Part shown: positions 9,123 through 16,419 of the stretch, piece after piece
Layout: each line of letters opens with the position of its first letter
Numbering within the stretch: the first letter of the stretch is position 1
Virus record (IMG/VR): IMGVR_UViG_3300046714_000323
Location: 1 to 36,057 of that record
Strand: one strand, 5' to 3'
Length of the DNA: 36,057 nt
DNA from: a virus
Notes under the pieces: generated by a model
Databases searched by the model: none
What the model was told of the DNA's origin: nothing
Seen by the model: the letters and a program-made list of their open reading frames with translations, nothing else
Position numbers and translations under genes: made by a program

Positions 9123-9614
9123 ATGACGACTATAAATGCCACAAATACTCCTCAGTTAACAACCAATGGTCAGGTTATCATCGGTTCTACAGGAGCATTC
9201 CCAGTTGCCGCTACGTTAACAGCGGGAACAAACATTACCATCACCAATGGTGCAGGATCTATTACCATTGCGGCGGTAAACGAACCTGGTCCTTTTAGTG
9301 AGGTTAGCGGAACAACGCAGACTATTGCCGTGAATAATAGATATTCAGCCAATAATGCCGGTGTAGTAACATTTACACTTCCTGCTGCTGCCGCCATTGG
9401 TGATACATTTGAAATCATGGGTAAAGGCGCTGGTAAATTTGCAATTGCTCAGAATGCATCAGGACAAATTAACTTCTGTAGCTTGAGTACGACTGCTGGG
9501 GTGGGTGGTTCTTTAACAGCAATTCAGCAATACAATTGGATCAGATGTACTTGCATTACAGCAAACAATATTTGGGATGTAACCGGCGCTACTGGCGATT
9601 ACACGATTGTTTAA
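9123..9614 (+). CDS. Adhesin with modules C and B
   Basis: A 163-residue protein. Residues 1-53 (MTTINATNTPQLTTNGQ and TITNGAGSITIA) match the N-terminus of the next gene. Residues about 63-163 (VVTFTLPAA, AIGDTFEI, KFAIAQN, INF, VGGSL, DYTIV) match the C-terminal half of the gene before it. It is Thr, Asn, Gly and Ala rich, with no membrane segment. The start at 9123 is chosen for the AAGGA upstream and because the next gene begins with the same residues. Confidence 0.68.
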   Translation: MTTINATNTPQLTTNGQVIIGSTGAFPVAATLTAGTNITITNGAGSITIAAVNEPGPFSEVSGTTQTIAVNNRYSANNAGVVTFTLPAAAAIGDTFEIMGKGAGKFAIAQNASGQINFCSLSTTAGVGGSLTAIQQYNWIRCTCITANNIWDVTGATGDYTIV

Positions 9615-9623
9615 AGGATAAAT

Positions 9624-10649
9624 ATGACAACTATTAACGCATGTAATCTTCCTCAGTTAACAGCAAATGGTCAGTTGCATATTGGCAATGGAAGCGCTGA
9701 GCCTACGGCGGCAACGCTCACGGCTGGCGCTGGGATTGGGATAACTAATGGGGCGGGTTCTATTACTGTAGCGAATTCTCTTACCATAAATACTCAGAAC
9801 GCAAATTACAATATCGTTTCTGGAGATGCTGGAAAGGTAGTTTTCTCTAATTTGGCCACGGTTGCATCAATAGGTTATAACTATACGCTTCTTGCTCCAG
9901 GAACAGCGGGTTCAGGATGGTATTGTTATTTTGAAAATCAAAACTTATCTTCAAGCGCAACAAACTTCCTAATTCCGGCAAGTGGGTCTATCAATGGAAG
10001 ATCGACATTCCCATTGCATTCTGGCAATGCATGTATGGTCTATTGCGATGGGTCGAATTATTATGTGATTGCGCAGTCTTCTGCAACCTGTCCAATAATG
10101 ACAGATATATATGCAGCCCTTCCGGGACAACTAGGTGTAACTCAAAGCACTACCTTAACTCAAACACAGGGTGTTTTGTTAAATTCTAATGTCGTAACAT
10201 TTCCTTTTTTTGCGCCAAATAATGGACAAATAACGGATGCAACAATCAGCGCTAGCGTTGGATTAGCTGCATCTACTGTAACAGTCGGTGTATATAATGA
10301 TAATGGATATAATTCTTTGCCATCTGGCGCAGCTATCCGCGCCGTTTCTATTTCCACCGCTACATCAGGGGTGAAAACAGGAACATTTAGCACGGCAATT
10401 CAACTCTATGCGAATCAATATTATTGGGCGGCTATTCAATGTAGCTCTGCCATAACATTGTCACTTGTGAACAATATTATTAATACACAACTATTTCCTA
10501 GTGGTGGAGGATTTAGCAATCTAATGACGCCCGGAATGAATTTACAAACTTTAGCGAATACTTATTCTGCCGGTACATTGCCTACATGGTCAGGTGCCGC
10601 TAATAGCTTTCAGGCATATATGCCATTAATTGCGTTCGTTGTTCAATAA
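9624..10649 (+). CDS. Adhesin with module C and large C-terminal beta domain
   Basis: A 341-residue protein. Its first 53 residues repeat the start of the gene before it (MTTINACNLPQLTANGQ, then GAGIGITNGAGSITV). A middle beta region (about 58-150) holds GDAGKVVF and SGSINGRSTFPLHSGN, which resembles carbohydrate-recognition or fibre-cap folds. The last 185 residues form another beta domain (TVTVGVYNDNGYNSLPSG, YYWAAIQCS). The role is probably receptor contact. It is the largest of the three shuffled genes and has AAAGGA before the ATG. Confidence 0.68.
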   Translation: MTTINACNLPQLTANGQLHIGNGSAEPTAATLTAGAGIGITNGAGSITVANSLTINTQNANYNIVSGDAGKVVFSNLATVASIGYNYTLLAPGTAGSGWYCYFENQNLSSSATNFLIPASGSINGRSTFPLHSGNACMVYCDGSNYYVIAQSSATCPIMTDIYAALPGQLGVTQSTTLTQTQGVLLNSNVVTFPFFAPNNGQITDATISASVGLAASTVTVGVYNDNGYNSLPSGAAIRAVSISTATSGVKTGTFSTAIQLYANQYYWAAIQCSSAITLSLVNNIINTQLFPSGGGFSNLMTPGMNLQTLANTYSAGTLPTWSGAANSFQAYMPLIAFVVQ

Positions 10650-10668
10650 GATAATCAAAGGAGATAAC

Positions 10669-10833
10669 ATGCCTCTAAAGAAAGGGACTAGTAAAAAAAC
10701 AATCGGTCGTAATATTGCCGAGATGGAGGCATCTGGTCATCCTCGAAAGCAAGCTATAGCTGCATCTTTGAATGAAGCAAGAGAATCGGGGGCTAAAATC
10801 CCAAAGAAATCAAAATCTACCAAAAGGAAATAA
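10669..10833 (+). CDS. Small basic phage protein, DUF6496-like
   Basis: A 54-residue, lysine-rich protein with the motif KKTIGRNIAEMEASGHPRKQ followed by AIAASLNEA. This pattern (K-S/T-KK-x-I-x-x-N-I, then G-x-P-x-K-Q-A-x-A-I/A-A) is common in short phage proteins placed among virion genes. The ATG at 10669 is chosen because AAAGGAGAT lies just upstream; an upstream in-frame start at 10630 would overlap the fibre gene and lacks a site. Its function is unknown; binding DNA or a virion partner is a guess. Confidence 0.72.
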   Translation: MPLKKGTSKKTIGRNIAEMEASGHPRKQAIAASLNEARESGAKIPKKSKSTKRK

Positions 10834-10837
10834 CATT

Positions 10838-11851
10838 ATGTCATTTAAGCCGGTCAATTTAGTATTACAAAGCATGCCTCCTTTAAATGTGCAACCTCAA
10901 ACGTTGCCAAGATTGTGGGCGTATTTAACCGTAGATGATACCGTTGCGACGGTTTCTGCTGCTGGTTATTTTAATGCTGATCCAGGTACTTTATTACAAG
11001 ATATTGATTTTAACATTGGCGATCAGGTTTATTGTGTTTGCTCTGATGCTGCTGTTCAATTGTTTTTGACTGCTGTTGGCAGCACAGGAACAACGACAAT
11101 GGCTGTAACGGTGGGTATCAATTCTGTTGCTACTGCTGATATTCAAAACTTAGCAGTTACTACAGCGAAGATTGATAACTTGGCTGTTACTAATGGAAAG
11201 CTTGCGGCTGATGCTGTTACCAATGTTAAAGTTGCGGCGGCTGCTGCAATCGACTTTAGTAAATTGGCAGCATTAGCAAGCGGTAATATTATCGTTGGTT
11301 CTGCTGGAACAGTTCCAACTTCAGTTGCAATGAGCGGTGATGTTGCCATTATTGCAAGTGGTGCAACGACCATTCAAGCAAATGCGGTTACAACGGCTAA
11401 AATTATTGATGCTGCTGTGACGACTGCCAAGTTAGATGCTACAACCATTCAATACGTCAAGGTTCCTATGACAGCAGCTGAATGGAATGGCATGTACGCG
11501 GCACCTAAACTTTTGGTTGCTGCTCCTGCTGCCGGTAAACAAATCGTCGTACAAAGAGCAGTTGCTGCTATGACTTTCGTTGCTGCACAGTATGCCGCCG
11601 GTGGTGCTGTAGCGCTTCAGTATGACTCTACCGTGCATGGTGCAGGTCCATTAGCTTCAGCAACCTTAGCAGCTGCCACAGTTAACGCTTATGCAGCTTC
11701 TTCCGATGTTGGCTTAGATGGTGCAGACACTTCAGGCGCAAGTTCTACCAAGACTGCCAAAGGTTTGTATATCTCCAATGACACGGGCGCTTTCACAACC
11801 GGTGATGGTACTTGGAATATCCATGTTTGGTATGAAGTAGTAACGCTTTAA
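10838..11851 (+). CDS. Adhesin, paralogue of 12234-12884 with repeat linker
   Basis: A 337-residue protein. The N-terminal part (about 15-80) has LTVDDTVATVSAAGYFNAD, matching DTLATITAAGYLAAQ in the gene at 12234. The C-terminal part (about 215-337) has MYAAPKLL, GKQIVVQRA, AAQYAAGGAVALQYDST and SNDTGAFTTGDGTW, matching MYATPVLM, GKQIILTKI, AAYAAGGAIGLERANT and SNDTAAFTTGDGT. Between them lie about 120 residues of linker with repeats such as AVTTAKI and AVTNVKVA, typical of fibre shafts. The ATG at 10838 follows AAAAGGAAATAAC. It is probably a fibre with the same base and tip as its smaller relative. Confidence 0.72.
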   Translation: MSFKPVNLVLQSMPPLNVQPQTLPRLWAYLTVDDTVATVSAAGYFNADPGTLLQDIDFNIGDQVYCVCSDAAVQLFLTAVGSTGTTTMAVTVGINSVATADIQNLAVTTAKIDNLAVTNGKLAADAVTNVKVAAAAAIDFSKLAALASGNIIVGSAGTVPTSVAMSGDVAIIASGATTIQANAVTTAKIIDAAVTTAKLDATTIQYVKVPMTAAEWNGMYAAPKLLVAAPAAGKQIVVQRAVAAMTFVAAQYAAGGAVALQYDSTVHGAGPLASATLAAATVNAYAASSDVGLDGADTSGASSTKTAKGLYISNDTGAFTTGDGTWNIHVWYEVVTL

Positions 11852-11877
11852 CTTTGAACTATGATAGGAATATTGAA

Positions 11878-12006
11878 ATGAAACCTTATGAAAGCAAGAA
11901 AGAACATGGGAAAAAAGAACACATGGAAAAGAAATCCTCTTCTAAAAAAGAGGGTGAGCATTCCATGAAACGTCCCAAGGAAAGCCATAAAAGGAAAAAG
12001 GGGTAA
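11878..12006 (+). CDS. 42-residue Lys/Glu-rich miniprotein
   Basis: The ORF reads MKPYESKKEHGKKEHMEKK and so on, ending in KRKKG. It is very basic, rich in Lys, His and Glu, and has no hydrophobic core. A GGAATATT segment lies before the ATG, and only two bases separate it from the next gene. It may be an intrinsically disordered virion-associated or DNA-binding peptide. Coding is supported by tight packing between genes, but nothing is recognised. Confidence 0.5.
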   Translation: MKPYESKKEHGKKEHMEKKSSSKKEGEHSMKRPKESHKRKKG

Positions 12007-12008
12007 CC

Positions 12009-12209
12009 ATGAAATCTAAAGAAAGAACGTTTGAAGGAGAGCGTGGCACAGACCGTGACAATCGCATCCATACAAACTATGATGATGATATTAACAAAGC
12101 GAAAAGCGCTAGAATTAATCAATACCATGATACTGATCCAATGATTGAAAAAGAGGGTTTTCTTGGTGTTGATGATCTAGATAAAATGCGCAGACGAAAG
12201 ATTCGATAA
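12009..12209 (+). CDS. Small charged hypothetical protein
   Basis: A 66-residue, highly charged and probably partly disordered protein (TFEGERGTDRDNRIHTNYDD, ending in DKMRRRKIR). It lies two bases after the lysine-rich miniprotein and 24 before the last adhesin gene. It has no recognised family; a late-block minor protein is inferred from context. Confidence 0.6.
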   Translation: MKSKERTFEGERGTDRDNRIHTNYDDDINKAKSARINQYHDTDPMIEKEGFLGVDDLDKMRRRKIR

Positions 12210-12233
12210 TTTACATTTTAGGAGATAGATATT

Positions 12234-12884
12234 ATGGCTATTACTGCAATTTCCCGTGACTTCGGTGCTCTCGATCCAAACATCGTGCGTATCGTTTCTA
12301 CGGATACTTTGGCAACCATTACTGCAGCTGGTTATTTGGCTGCGCAAGCAACCAATATTGCTGCATTAATCAATGGTGCATTTCAATGGAAAACTGATGA
12401 TACCGTTTTGATTAGTTATAACGGTGGCAGTGGGTTTTTCACTTATGATTCACTCAATGCATTGCTCGTCGTTGCTGGCGCAGGTGTTACACAGGTTCGC
12501 GTTACTAGCGCTCAAATCCTGGGCATGTATGCGACTCCAGTTTTAATGATTCCAGCTCCCGGAACTGGCAAACAAATCATTTTAACTAAAATTACGGGCA
12601 CATATTTGTTCGGCACGGCTGCTTATGCTGCTGGTGGTGCGATTGGACTTGAAAGAGCAAATACTGCTCATTTAGCTGGTCCTGCTGCTTCTAACACATT
12701 AGCAGGCGCTACATTTGATGGTTATGTTGCGAGCAATAACTTTGAATTGACTCCCGACAATACCGATACTGTGGCAAATATTACTGGCGCTGGAATCTGG
12801 CTGAGTAATGATACAGCTGCGTTCACAACCGGTGATGGCACATTATTAATGACCATTAGCTATAACGTAGCTGCCGCGGCCTAA
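12234..12884 (+). CDS. Adhesin, short paralogue of 10838-11851
   Basis: A 216-residue, beta-rich protein with almost no charged residues. Both its ends match the longer paralogue: DTLATITAAGYL near residue 23, and from about residue 95 the series LGMYATPVLM, GKQIILTKI, AAYAAGGAIGLERANTAHLAGP and SNDTAAFTTGDGT. It lacks the AVTTAKI shaft repeats. The ribosome site TTTAGGAGAT is strong, in keeping with a high-copy structural protein. It is the last adhesin gene and is followed by a GC-rich hairpin. Confidence 0.72.
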   Translation: MAITAISRDFGALDPNIVRIVSTDTLATITAAGYLAAQATNIAALINGAFQWKTDDTVLISYNGGSGFFTYDSLNALLVVAGAGVTQVRVTSAQILGMYATPVLMIPAPGTGKQIILTKITGTYLFGTAAYAAGGAIGLERANTAHLAGPAASNTLAGATFDGYVASNNFELTPDNTDTVANITGAGIWLSNDTAAFTTGDGTLLMTISYNVAAAA

Positions 12885-12921
12885 GAGATTGGTATGGGCA
12901 TTGTAGGTATTTCGCGATATT

Positions 12922-12935
12922 GGGGCGAAAGCCCC
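12922..12935 (+). terminator. GNRA hairpin after adhesin block
   Basis: GGGGC-GAAA-GCCCC forms a perfect five-pair stem with a GAAA tetraloop. Flanking CGATA (12915-12919 region) and TATCG (12937-12941) can extend it past a small bulge. The following TTAT is too short for a strong intrinsic terminator, so it may instead be a weak terminator or an mRNA-stabilising end. Confidence 0.55.
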
Positions 12936-12962
12936 TTATCGTGGCATATAAGGGAATAACGA

Positions 12963-13403
12963 TTGCTGAGTCTTAAAAGTTCTCGTGGTTCCCATTTGTC
13001 CATTGAGGTCAAGACAAAAAAGCGCAAACCCTCTAGGAGAGTAGAGGATTGCCATCAGATAGCTTATTTTGAATGGCTCCAGAAACTCTTCCCAGCGATT
13101 TATATGGTCACAGCTGCCATATTCAACCAAGGGCAGAGAAATCAGCTCTATGCTTATTCTATGGGCCTTAAAGCGGGCATGCCTGACATTGTTATGTTTG
13201 TACCCAGTGTTATGAATGGGATCCAATATCATGGACTCCTAATTGAGCTGAAGCGGCCTGAAGACAAGAATACTAGGGCAGGTAAGCTCAGCGACAAGCA
13301 ATGCACGATGATTGCCAGATTGAGAGAGAATGGCTACTACGTGTGTGTAGCCTTTGGGTGGGATGAAGCTATGAATATAACTAAACTGTATCTGGGGGAT
13401 TAA
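12963..13403 (+). CDS. VRR-NUC domain nuclease
   Basis: A 146-residue protein of the VRR-NUC (PD-(D/E)xK) type. Visible active-site pattern: Glu28 (RVEDCHQ), then GMPDI at 72-76 with Asp75, IELK at 94-97 with Glu95 and Lys97, and Gln113 in the DKQ motif. This family has stand-alone phage members that cut branched or flap DNA; a role in recombination or in clearing DNA before packaging is inferred. A TTG start at 12963 is used, with AAGGGA upstream; the next ATG would remove Glu28. Its stop directly abuts the stop of the convergent gene at 13404. Confidence 0.83.
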   Translation: MLSLKSSRGSHLSIEVKTKKRKPSRRVEDCHQIAYFEWLQKLFPAIYMVTAAIFNQGQRNQLYAYSMGLKAGMPDIVMFVPSVMNGIQYHGLLIELKRPEDKNTRAGKLSDKQCTMIARLRENGYYVCVAFGWDEAMNITKLYLGD

Positions 13404-13646
13404 TCACAACCCCAATGCAACTGCTAAAACAACAGCCATCACAATTAATGTAAACCCACATAATGAATAACAAACAGAATGAAAGAGGGCAGATTTAGTT
13501 TTCTTTTCGATTAGGTTCTCTAATTTGCAGACTTCTAGATCTATTTTATCGTTTAAAAATATGTATAAATCCTTCATATTGCCGATGATGACTTCTTTAT
13601 CGCCAAGAGGTGTATGAAGAGTGTATTTAAATGATTCATCTGTCAT
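13404..13646 (-). CDS. Small membrane protein with C-terminal anchor
   Basis: An 80-residue protein: a soluble, charged N-terminal part (about 1-52), then one hydrophobic segment (about 54-78, SVCYSLCGFTLIVMAVVLAV). It is the last gene of the leftward early block and ends base-to-base against the VRR-NUC stop. The start overlaps the stop of the upstream gene by three bases. No family is recognised. A tail-anchored inner-membrane protein acting on the host is a guess. Confidence 0.65.
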   Translation of the reverse strand: MTDESFKYTLHTPLGDKEVIIGNMKDLYIFLNDKIDLEVCKLENLIEKKTKSALFHSVCYSLCGFTLIVMAVVLAVALGL

Positions 13647-13819
13647 GATTCAACCCCATTAATCAAATCCAATAATTGCTGGCATGTCCACATAGTTCCT
13701 GACTCATGACCGCAACCAAAACTATTCTGTGACATTTTCTGTTCATGCATCTCTTGTAGAGTTTCCCTTGCTTGATCGCGAATTTGCTCTATTTCTATTT
13801 TAAGCTCTTCAATTGTCAT
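13643..13819 (-). CDS. 58-residue hypothetical protein
   Basis: The ORF begins MTIEELKIEIEQIRDQARE and has a helical, charged N-terminus and a C-terminus with two cysteines (GCGHESGTMWTCQQLLDLI). It overlaps its upstream neighbour by 11 bases and its downstream neighbour by 4, the same spacing seen throughout this operon, which supports coding. The helix plus Cys pair suggests a small adaptor; function unknown. Confidence 0.6.
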   Translation of the reverse strand: MTIEELKIEIEQIRDQARETLQEMHEQKMSQNSFGCGHESGTMWTCQQLLDLINGVES

Positions 13820-14117
13820 CTTTGCTCCATACAGGCAAATCTAATCCTAAAGTATCTTCTCGATGTATATAACCAACCACCCAATGCTTAGGGTAATGAG
13901 GATGTCTAAAATATTCAGCCATTAGAAGATATATATAATCCGCATAATGAGATATTGAAAATCTTTTAAAATATGGATTATAGTTTTCATTGTGAAAAAA
14001 GCATTGAGTGAATTTCTTAACAAAAGGTATTTCTAATAATTCCTCAAGAGAATTGAATTCAACTTCTAAAGGCGATAAGCCATCACAGGCCGCTGGTATA
14101 TGCTGTTTAATCTTCAT
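13809..14117 (-). CDS. Hypothetical early protein with WVVGYI motif
   Basis: A 102-residue soluble protein rich in aromatic residues (NYNPYFKRFSISHYADYIYL, and HWVVGYIHRED near residue 79, then LDLPVW). A C-terminal W-V-V-G-(Y/F) followed by LDLPxW is a pattern I recognise from other small phage proteins of unknown role. It overlaps both neighbours. No catalytic residues are evident. Confidence 0.65.
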   Translation of the reverse strand: MKIKQHIPAACDGLSPLEVEFNSLEELLEIPFVKKFTQCFFHNENYNPYFKRFSISHYADYIYLLMAEYFRHPHYPKHWVVGYIHREDTLGLDLPVWSKDDN

Positions 14118-14262
14118 TTTGTTTTCCCTGAAGTTCGGCTATTCTCTTCTCAATTAAGGCTTTCATCAATATTAATGCCCTTAAATCCATCCTGCTGATT
14201 TGATGTGGGAATTCATGGCCACAACAACATGGGGTTTCCCAACAATGTGGGCAATCAGACAT
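14107..14262 (-). CDS. 51-residue Cys-rich, zinc-binding-like protein
   Basis: The ORF starts MSDCPHCWETPCCCGHEF: a CxxC pair followed by a CCCxH cluster within 17 residues, which could bind one zinc ion. A helix rich in Leu, Arg and Lys follows (RMDLRALILMKALIEKR). It overlaps both neighbours by 8-11 bases. Short zinc-knuckle proteins of this kind in early operons often bind nucleic acid or host proteins; here that is inference. Confidence 0.6.
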   Translation of the reverse strand: MSDCPHCWETPCCCGHEFPHQISRMDLRALILMKALIEKRIAELQGKQNED

Positions 14263-14485
14263 CGCCATTTTTACACAACGCATTTATAATCATTTTATAA
14301 GTATCAGTTTTAAAAGTTTCGAATGCTTTTTGTATTTCAGTATTTTGCCAATTTAACATATTGATTTGAGCCTGGAGTCTTTCCATGCCAACTTGCTGTA
14401 TATTTAGCTCAATAGGCCTGACCCCGTAAGGATTGGATTTTAATTTGCAGCAATTAGGGCCGCCATGGCAATTGCATGTACTCAT
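14255..14485 (-). CDS. Small protein with N-terminal Cys/His cluster
   Basis: A 76-residue protein starting MSTCNCHGGPNCCKLKSNPYG, with five cysteines and a histidine in the first 14 residues (metal-binding look), then a helical coiled-coil-like part (about 30-70). It resembles its neighbour at 14107 in having an N-terminal Cys cluster and a helical tail, so the two could be distant relatives or partners. It overlaps both neighbours. Confidence 0.62.
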   Translation of the reverse strand: MSTCNCHGGPNCCKLKSNPYGVRPIELNIQQVGMERLQAQINMLNWQNTEIQKAFETFKTDTYKMIINALCKNGDV

Positions 14486-14733
14486 TTTATCATTACCTTA
14501 TCTTTGGCATCACAGTAAGCACAACCAACCCATTCTCGGAACATTCTCTTTAACCATTCACGCCCTGGCTCTCCATATTGAAGCACAACATGGTTTACTA
14601 GGTTGATGAATACTTCTTCATAGGTAAGGGCCATATAATCGGCATTAGATAGCTTGGTTTGAGCGCCTTCACTTAAGATGCAAAACATATTCCTGGTTGT
14701 GCTTATCTTTTTGAATTCATTATTTGTCATCAA
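14482..14733 (-). CDS. Hypothetical early protein
   Basis: An 83-residue soluble protein, mixed helix and strand, with a C-terminal WVGCAYCDAKDKV segment holding a CxxC-like pair. ATGA overlaps link it to both neighbours. No family is recognised. Confidence 0.6.
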   Translation of the reverse strand: MMTNNEFKKISTTRNMFCILSEGAQTKLSNADYMALTYEEVFINLVNHVVLQYGEPGREWLKRMFREWVGCAYCDAKDKVMIK

Positions 14734-15032
14734 TGCGTCTCTTTTACGATTTTGAACTTTTTAAACATAAATGTTGCATATTCAACAATATCCCGCGACA
14801 GGTCTTTTATTGGTGGCTTTCTTTTGTCCGCATCCTGCTCTCGCACAACAGCGAAATGAGCGGCCATAAACCAAGAAGATAGCTGAGAATAAATGAGAGC
14901 CTGGAGTATGCCATCTTCAGCCATGTTTGATATATGTTTTCGCATGGATTGTTCTAGTTCTTCAGCAAGCTCGCAAGCAATCTTGGCTGATTGGGCCTCT
15001 AAATCCTTTTTGGCGGCATCATTTAGTTTCAT
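14730..15032 (-). CDS. Helical early protein
   Basis: A 100-residue, mostly helical protein. The first 40 residues are charged (AAKKDLEAQSAKIACELAEE); the centre (about 42-65) is more hydrophobic (ILQALIYSQLSSWFMAAHFA), but probably packs in a bundle rather than spanning membrane. It overlaps its neighbours by four bases each. Function unknown. Confidence 0.6.
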   Translation of the reverse strand: MKLNDAAKKDLEAQSAKIACELAEELEQSMRKHISNMAEDGILQALIYSQLSSWFMAAHFAVVREQDADKRKPPIKDLSRDIVEYATFMFKKFKIVKETH

Positions 15033-15355
15033 TTCTTTTTCACTTTAACGGCTTTCTTAACTGGTTTAGCTTTCTTTTTGGTAGCTTTTTTCTTTTTAGG
15101 TTCTTTTTCGCCATTGATAACCGGAACTTCGTCGATATACTTTTCTGGAACTTTCACAGTTAGCTTAACCAATACCAATTGCTTGATATCTTCTTTGACT
15201 TCTTCAAGATTGACGAATTCCGCATCAACATTATCTTTCAATATTTCAATATGAGACATAAGGCTTTCTAGGCATGCATTGCAACATTCGCTAAAAAAGT
15301 CTTGAAATATTTTAAAGCCTTCCTGGTCCTTCATTTGCTCGATTGTTTTAATCAT
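15029..15355 (-). CDS. Early protein with lysine-rich tail
   Basis: A 108-residue protein. Residues 1-80 are acidic and helical with a pair of Cys (CCNACLESL); the last 30 residues are nearly all Lys, Ala, Val and Pro (KKKKATKKKAKPVKKAVKVK), similar in composition to histone H1-like tails. Such tails bind nucleic acid without sequence preference. An acidic head with a basic tail suggests a DNA-associated early protein, which is inference. Confidence 0.62.
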   Translation of the reverse strand: MIKTIEQMKDQEGFKIFQDFFSECCNACLESLMSHIEILKDNVDAEFVNLEEVKEDIKQLVLVKLTVKVPEKYIDEVPVINGEKEPKKKKATKKKAKPVKKAVKVKKK

Positions 15356-15566
15356 TTTGAGTCTCCATTTTCTCGTTATACTTTTTAATATCTTCCCTGT
15401 TGTGAGGGTTTGTTTTCATTAATATGTGCATTCTAAGCTCTTCCAAGATGTCATAAGAGCCTTTAAATTTATTCCAGCTCTCATCGTTGGTGACATTGCT
15501 TTGCATTGATTGCCATAACTCAACGCTCTTTTTGGATATCCAAGACATAACATCATCAATCGTCAT
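15348..15566 (-). CDS. Hypothetical early protein
   Basis: A 72-residue helical protein (MTIDDVMSWISKKSVELWQS, later SYDILEELRMHILMKTN). It overlaps the next gene by eight bases and the previous one by eleven. There is no membrane segment and no recognised family. Confidence 0.58.
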   Translation of the reverse strand: MTIDDVMSWISKKSVELWQSMQSNVTNDESWNKFKGSYDILEELRMHILMKTNPHNREDIKKYNEKMETQND

Positions 15567-15753
15567 ATTTCACCATCGCTTGGCAGATTTCTTGGCCTAA
15601 TCCTTTGCCTTCATCATTAACAAAAGGGCTGCCATATAGCTCATAACCTTCCTCAGACCATTCCATAACGAATTGACAAAGTTGTTTATCATCATTTGAG
15701 CAAACCATAATATAACCAACCAATATCCTTTTTGGCTTCATAAATCTTCGCAA
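15556..15753 (-). CDS. DUF1737-like small protein, copy 1
   Basis: A 65-residue protein. After a basic start it has the pattern strand (RILVGYIMVCS), helix (DKQLCQFVMEWSEEGYELYG), strand (SPFVNDEG), ending ICQAMVKY. The order aromatic-E/W-G-x-x-L-x-G ... (A/C)QAMVKY matches the DUF1737 type and the two genes at 19991 and 20229. The biochemical role of the family is unknown. Confidence 0.68.
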   Translation of the reverse strand: MRRFMKPKRILVGYIMVCSNDDKQLCQFVMEWSEEGYELYGSPFVNDEGKGLGQEICQAMVKYDD

Positions 15754-15992
15754 ATCTCATATCGTTCCAGAAACTCTTCTGCGCATACTGAATAAAGAAA
15801 GTTTTCTAGAGTTTTAACCAAGTAGTCTCCAGGCTCAGCGCATTGAAAGCCTTTGTCAGCATCCATAAAAATGCACTGTTTCACATCGCTTTCCCAATGA
15901 GCATAATTTGCAGCCCATTCAGGAATATCTTCGTATTTGGTCACTTTCCAGGCATAGCATTTAATGGGTTTTTTACCGCTAAGCAATTCCAT
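15738..15992 (-). CDS. Phage protein with PGDYLV motif
   Basis: An 84-residue protein. The C-terminal part, AEPGDYLVKTLENFLYSVCAE followed by FLERYE, follows a pattern (PGDW/YxV ... x-Y-x-C/V-xxxxFxxxYE) that occurs in many short phage and prophage proteins of unknown role. The N-terminus has two Trp residues near 35. It sits two bases after a small membrane protein gene. Confidence 0.65.
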   Translation of the reverse strand: MELLSGKKPIKCYAWKVTKYEDIPEWAANYAHWESDVKQCIFMDADKGFQCAEPGDYLVKTLENFLYSVCAEEFLERYEICEDL

Positions 15993-15994
15993 GC

Positions 15995-16156
15995 TTAAAA
16001 TCTATCCTTAAATATCCAGCATATAGTTAAGATGAAATCTAAGATTATCGTTATGTGAGGATTTGGAACAGTACTTTCAAAATATGAGCGCGCATCCTTC
16101 ATTCCCCACATTAATATCCCTAAACCTGCATAAGTTCCAAATGTAATCATTATCAT
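15995..16156 (-). CDS. 53-residue membrane protein
   Basis: The ORF starts MIMITFGTYAGLGILMWGMK and has a second hydrophobic stretch near the C-terminus (ITIILDFILTICWIF), so two membrane segments with a short charged loop are likely. It overlaps the upstream gene by ATGA. Size and topology would fit a holin-like, anti-holin or exclusion protein, but the early position does not favour a holin. Function unknown. Confidence 0.6.
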   Translation of the reverse strand: MIMITFGTYAGLGILMWGMKDARSYFESTVPNPHITIILDFILTICWIFKDRF

Positions 16157-16419
16157 TCCTCCATGATTGCCGCAATCTTTGCTAATTTAAGTCTCATTTT
16201 ATCGTGCGATTCCACAAATTCAAAAGTGTGCTTGTTAGATGCATTGAAATCGCCCAATCCAAATGAATAACAAAGCCATGCAAGCTTTTGAATATCTTCC
16301 ATAAGTTCTTCCATCTTTGCTTGAGGTAAGCAATATCCACTTTCTAAGAAAGTCTTGGTCATGGATTGAACTTTGCTAATTTCAGCTTCAATATGTTGAG
16401 TATAAGAGCAATATTTCAT
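16153..16419 (-). CDS. Helical early protein, possible paralogue of 16416-16673
   Basis: An 88-residue helical protein with a central segment SMTKTFLESGYCLPQAKMEEL followed by a second helix and a (Y/F)GxG(D/E) turn (CYSFGLGDFNA). The neighbour at 16416 has a similar layout (DPMTKILIDKGLAENQVENI, then YGFNQGEIHGRE), so an old duplication is possible. Function unknown. Confidence 0.62.
   Translation of the reverse strand: MKYCSYTQHIEAEISKVQSMTKTFLESGYCLPQAKMEELMEDIQKLAWLCYSFGLGDFNASNKHTFEFVESHDKMRLKLAKIAAIMEE

Noticed and set aside
12936-13232. Minus-strand frame of 98 codons
   Set aside because: Lies antisense to the VRR-NUC gene, whose active-site motifs are clear; no start signal.
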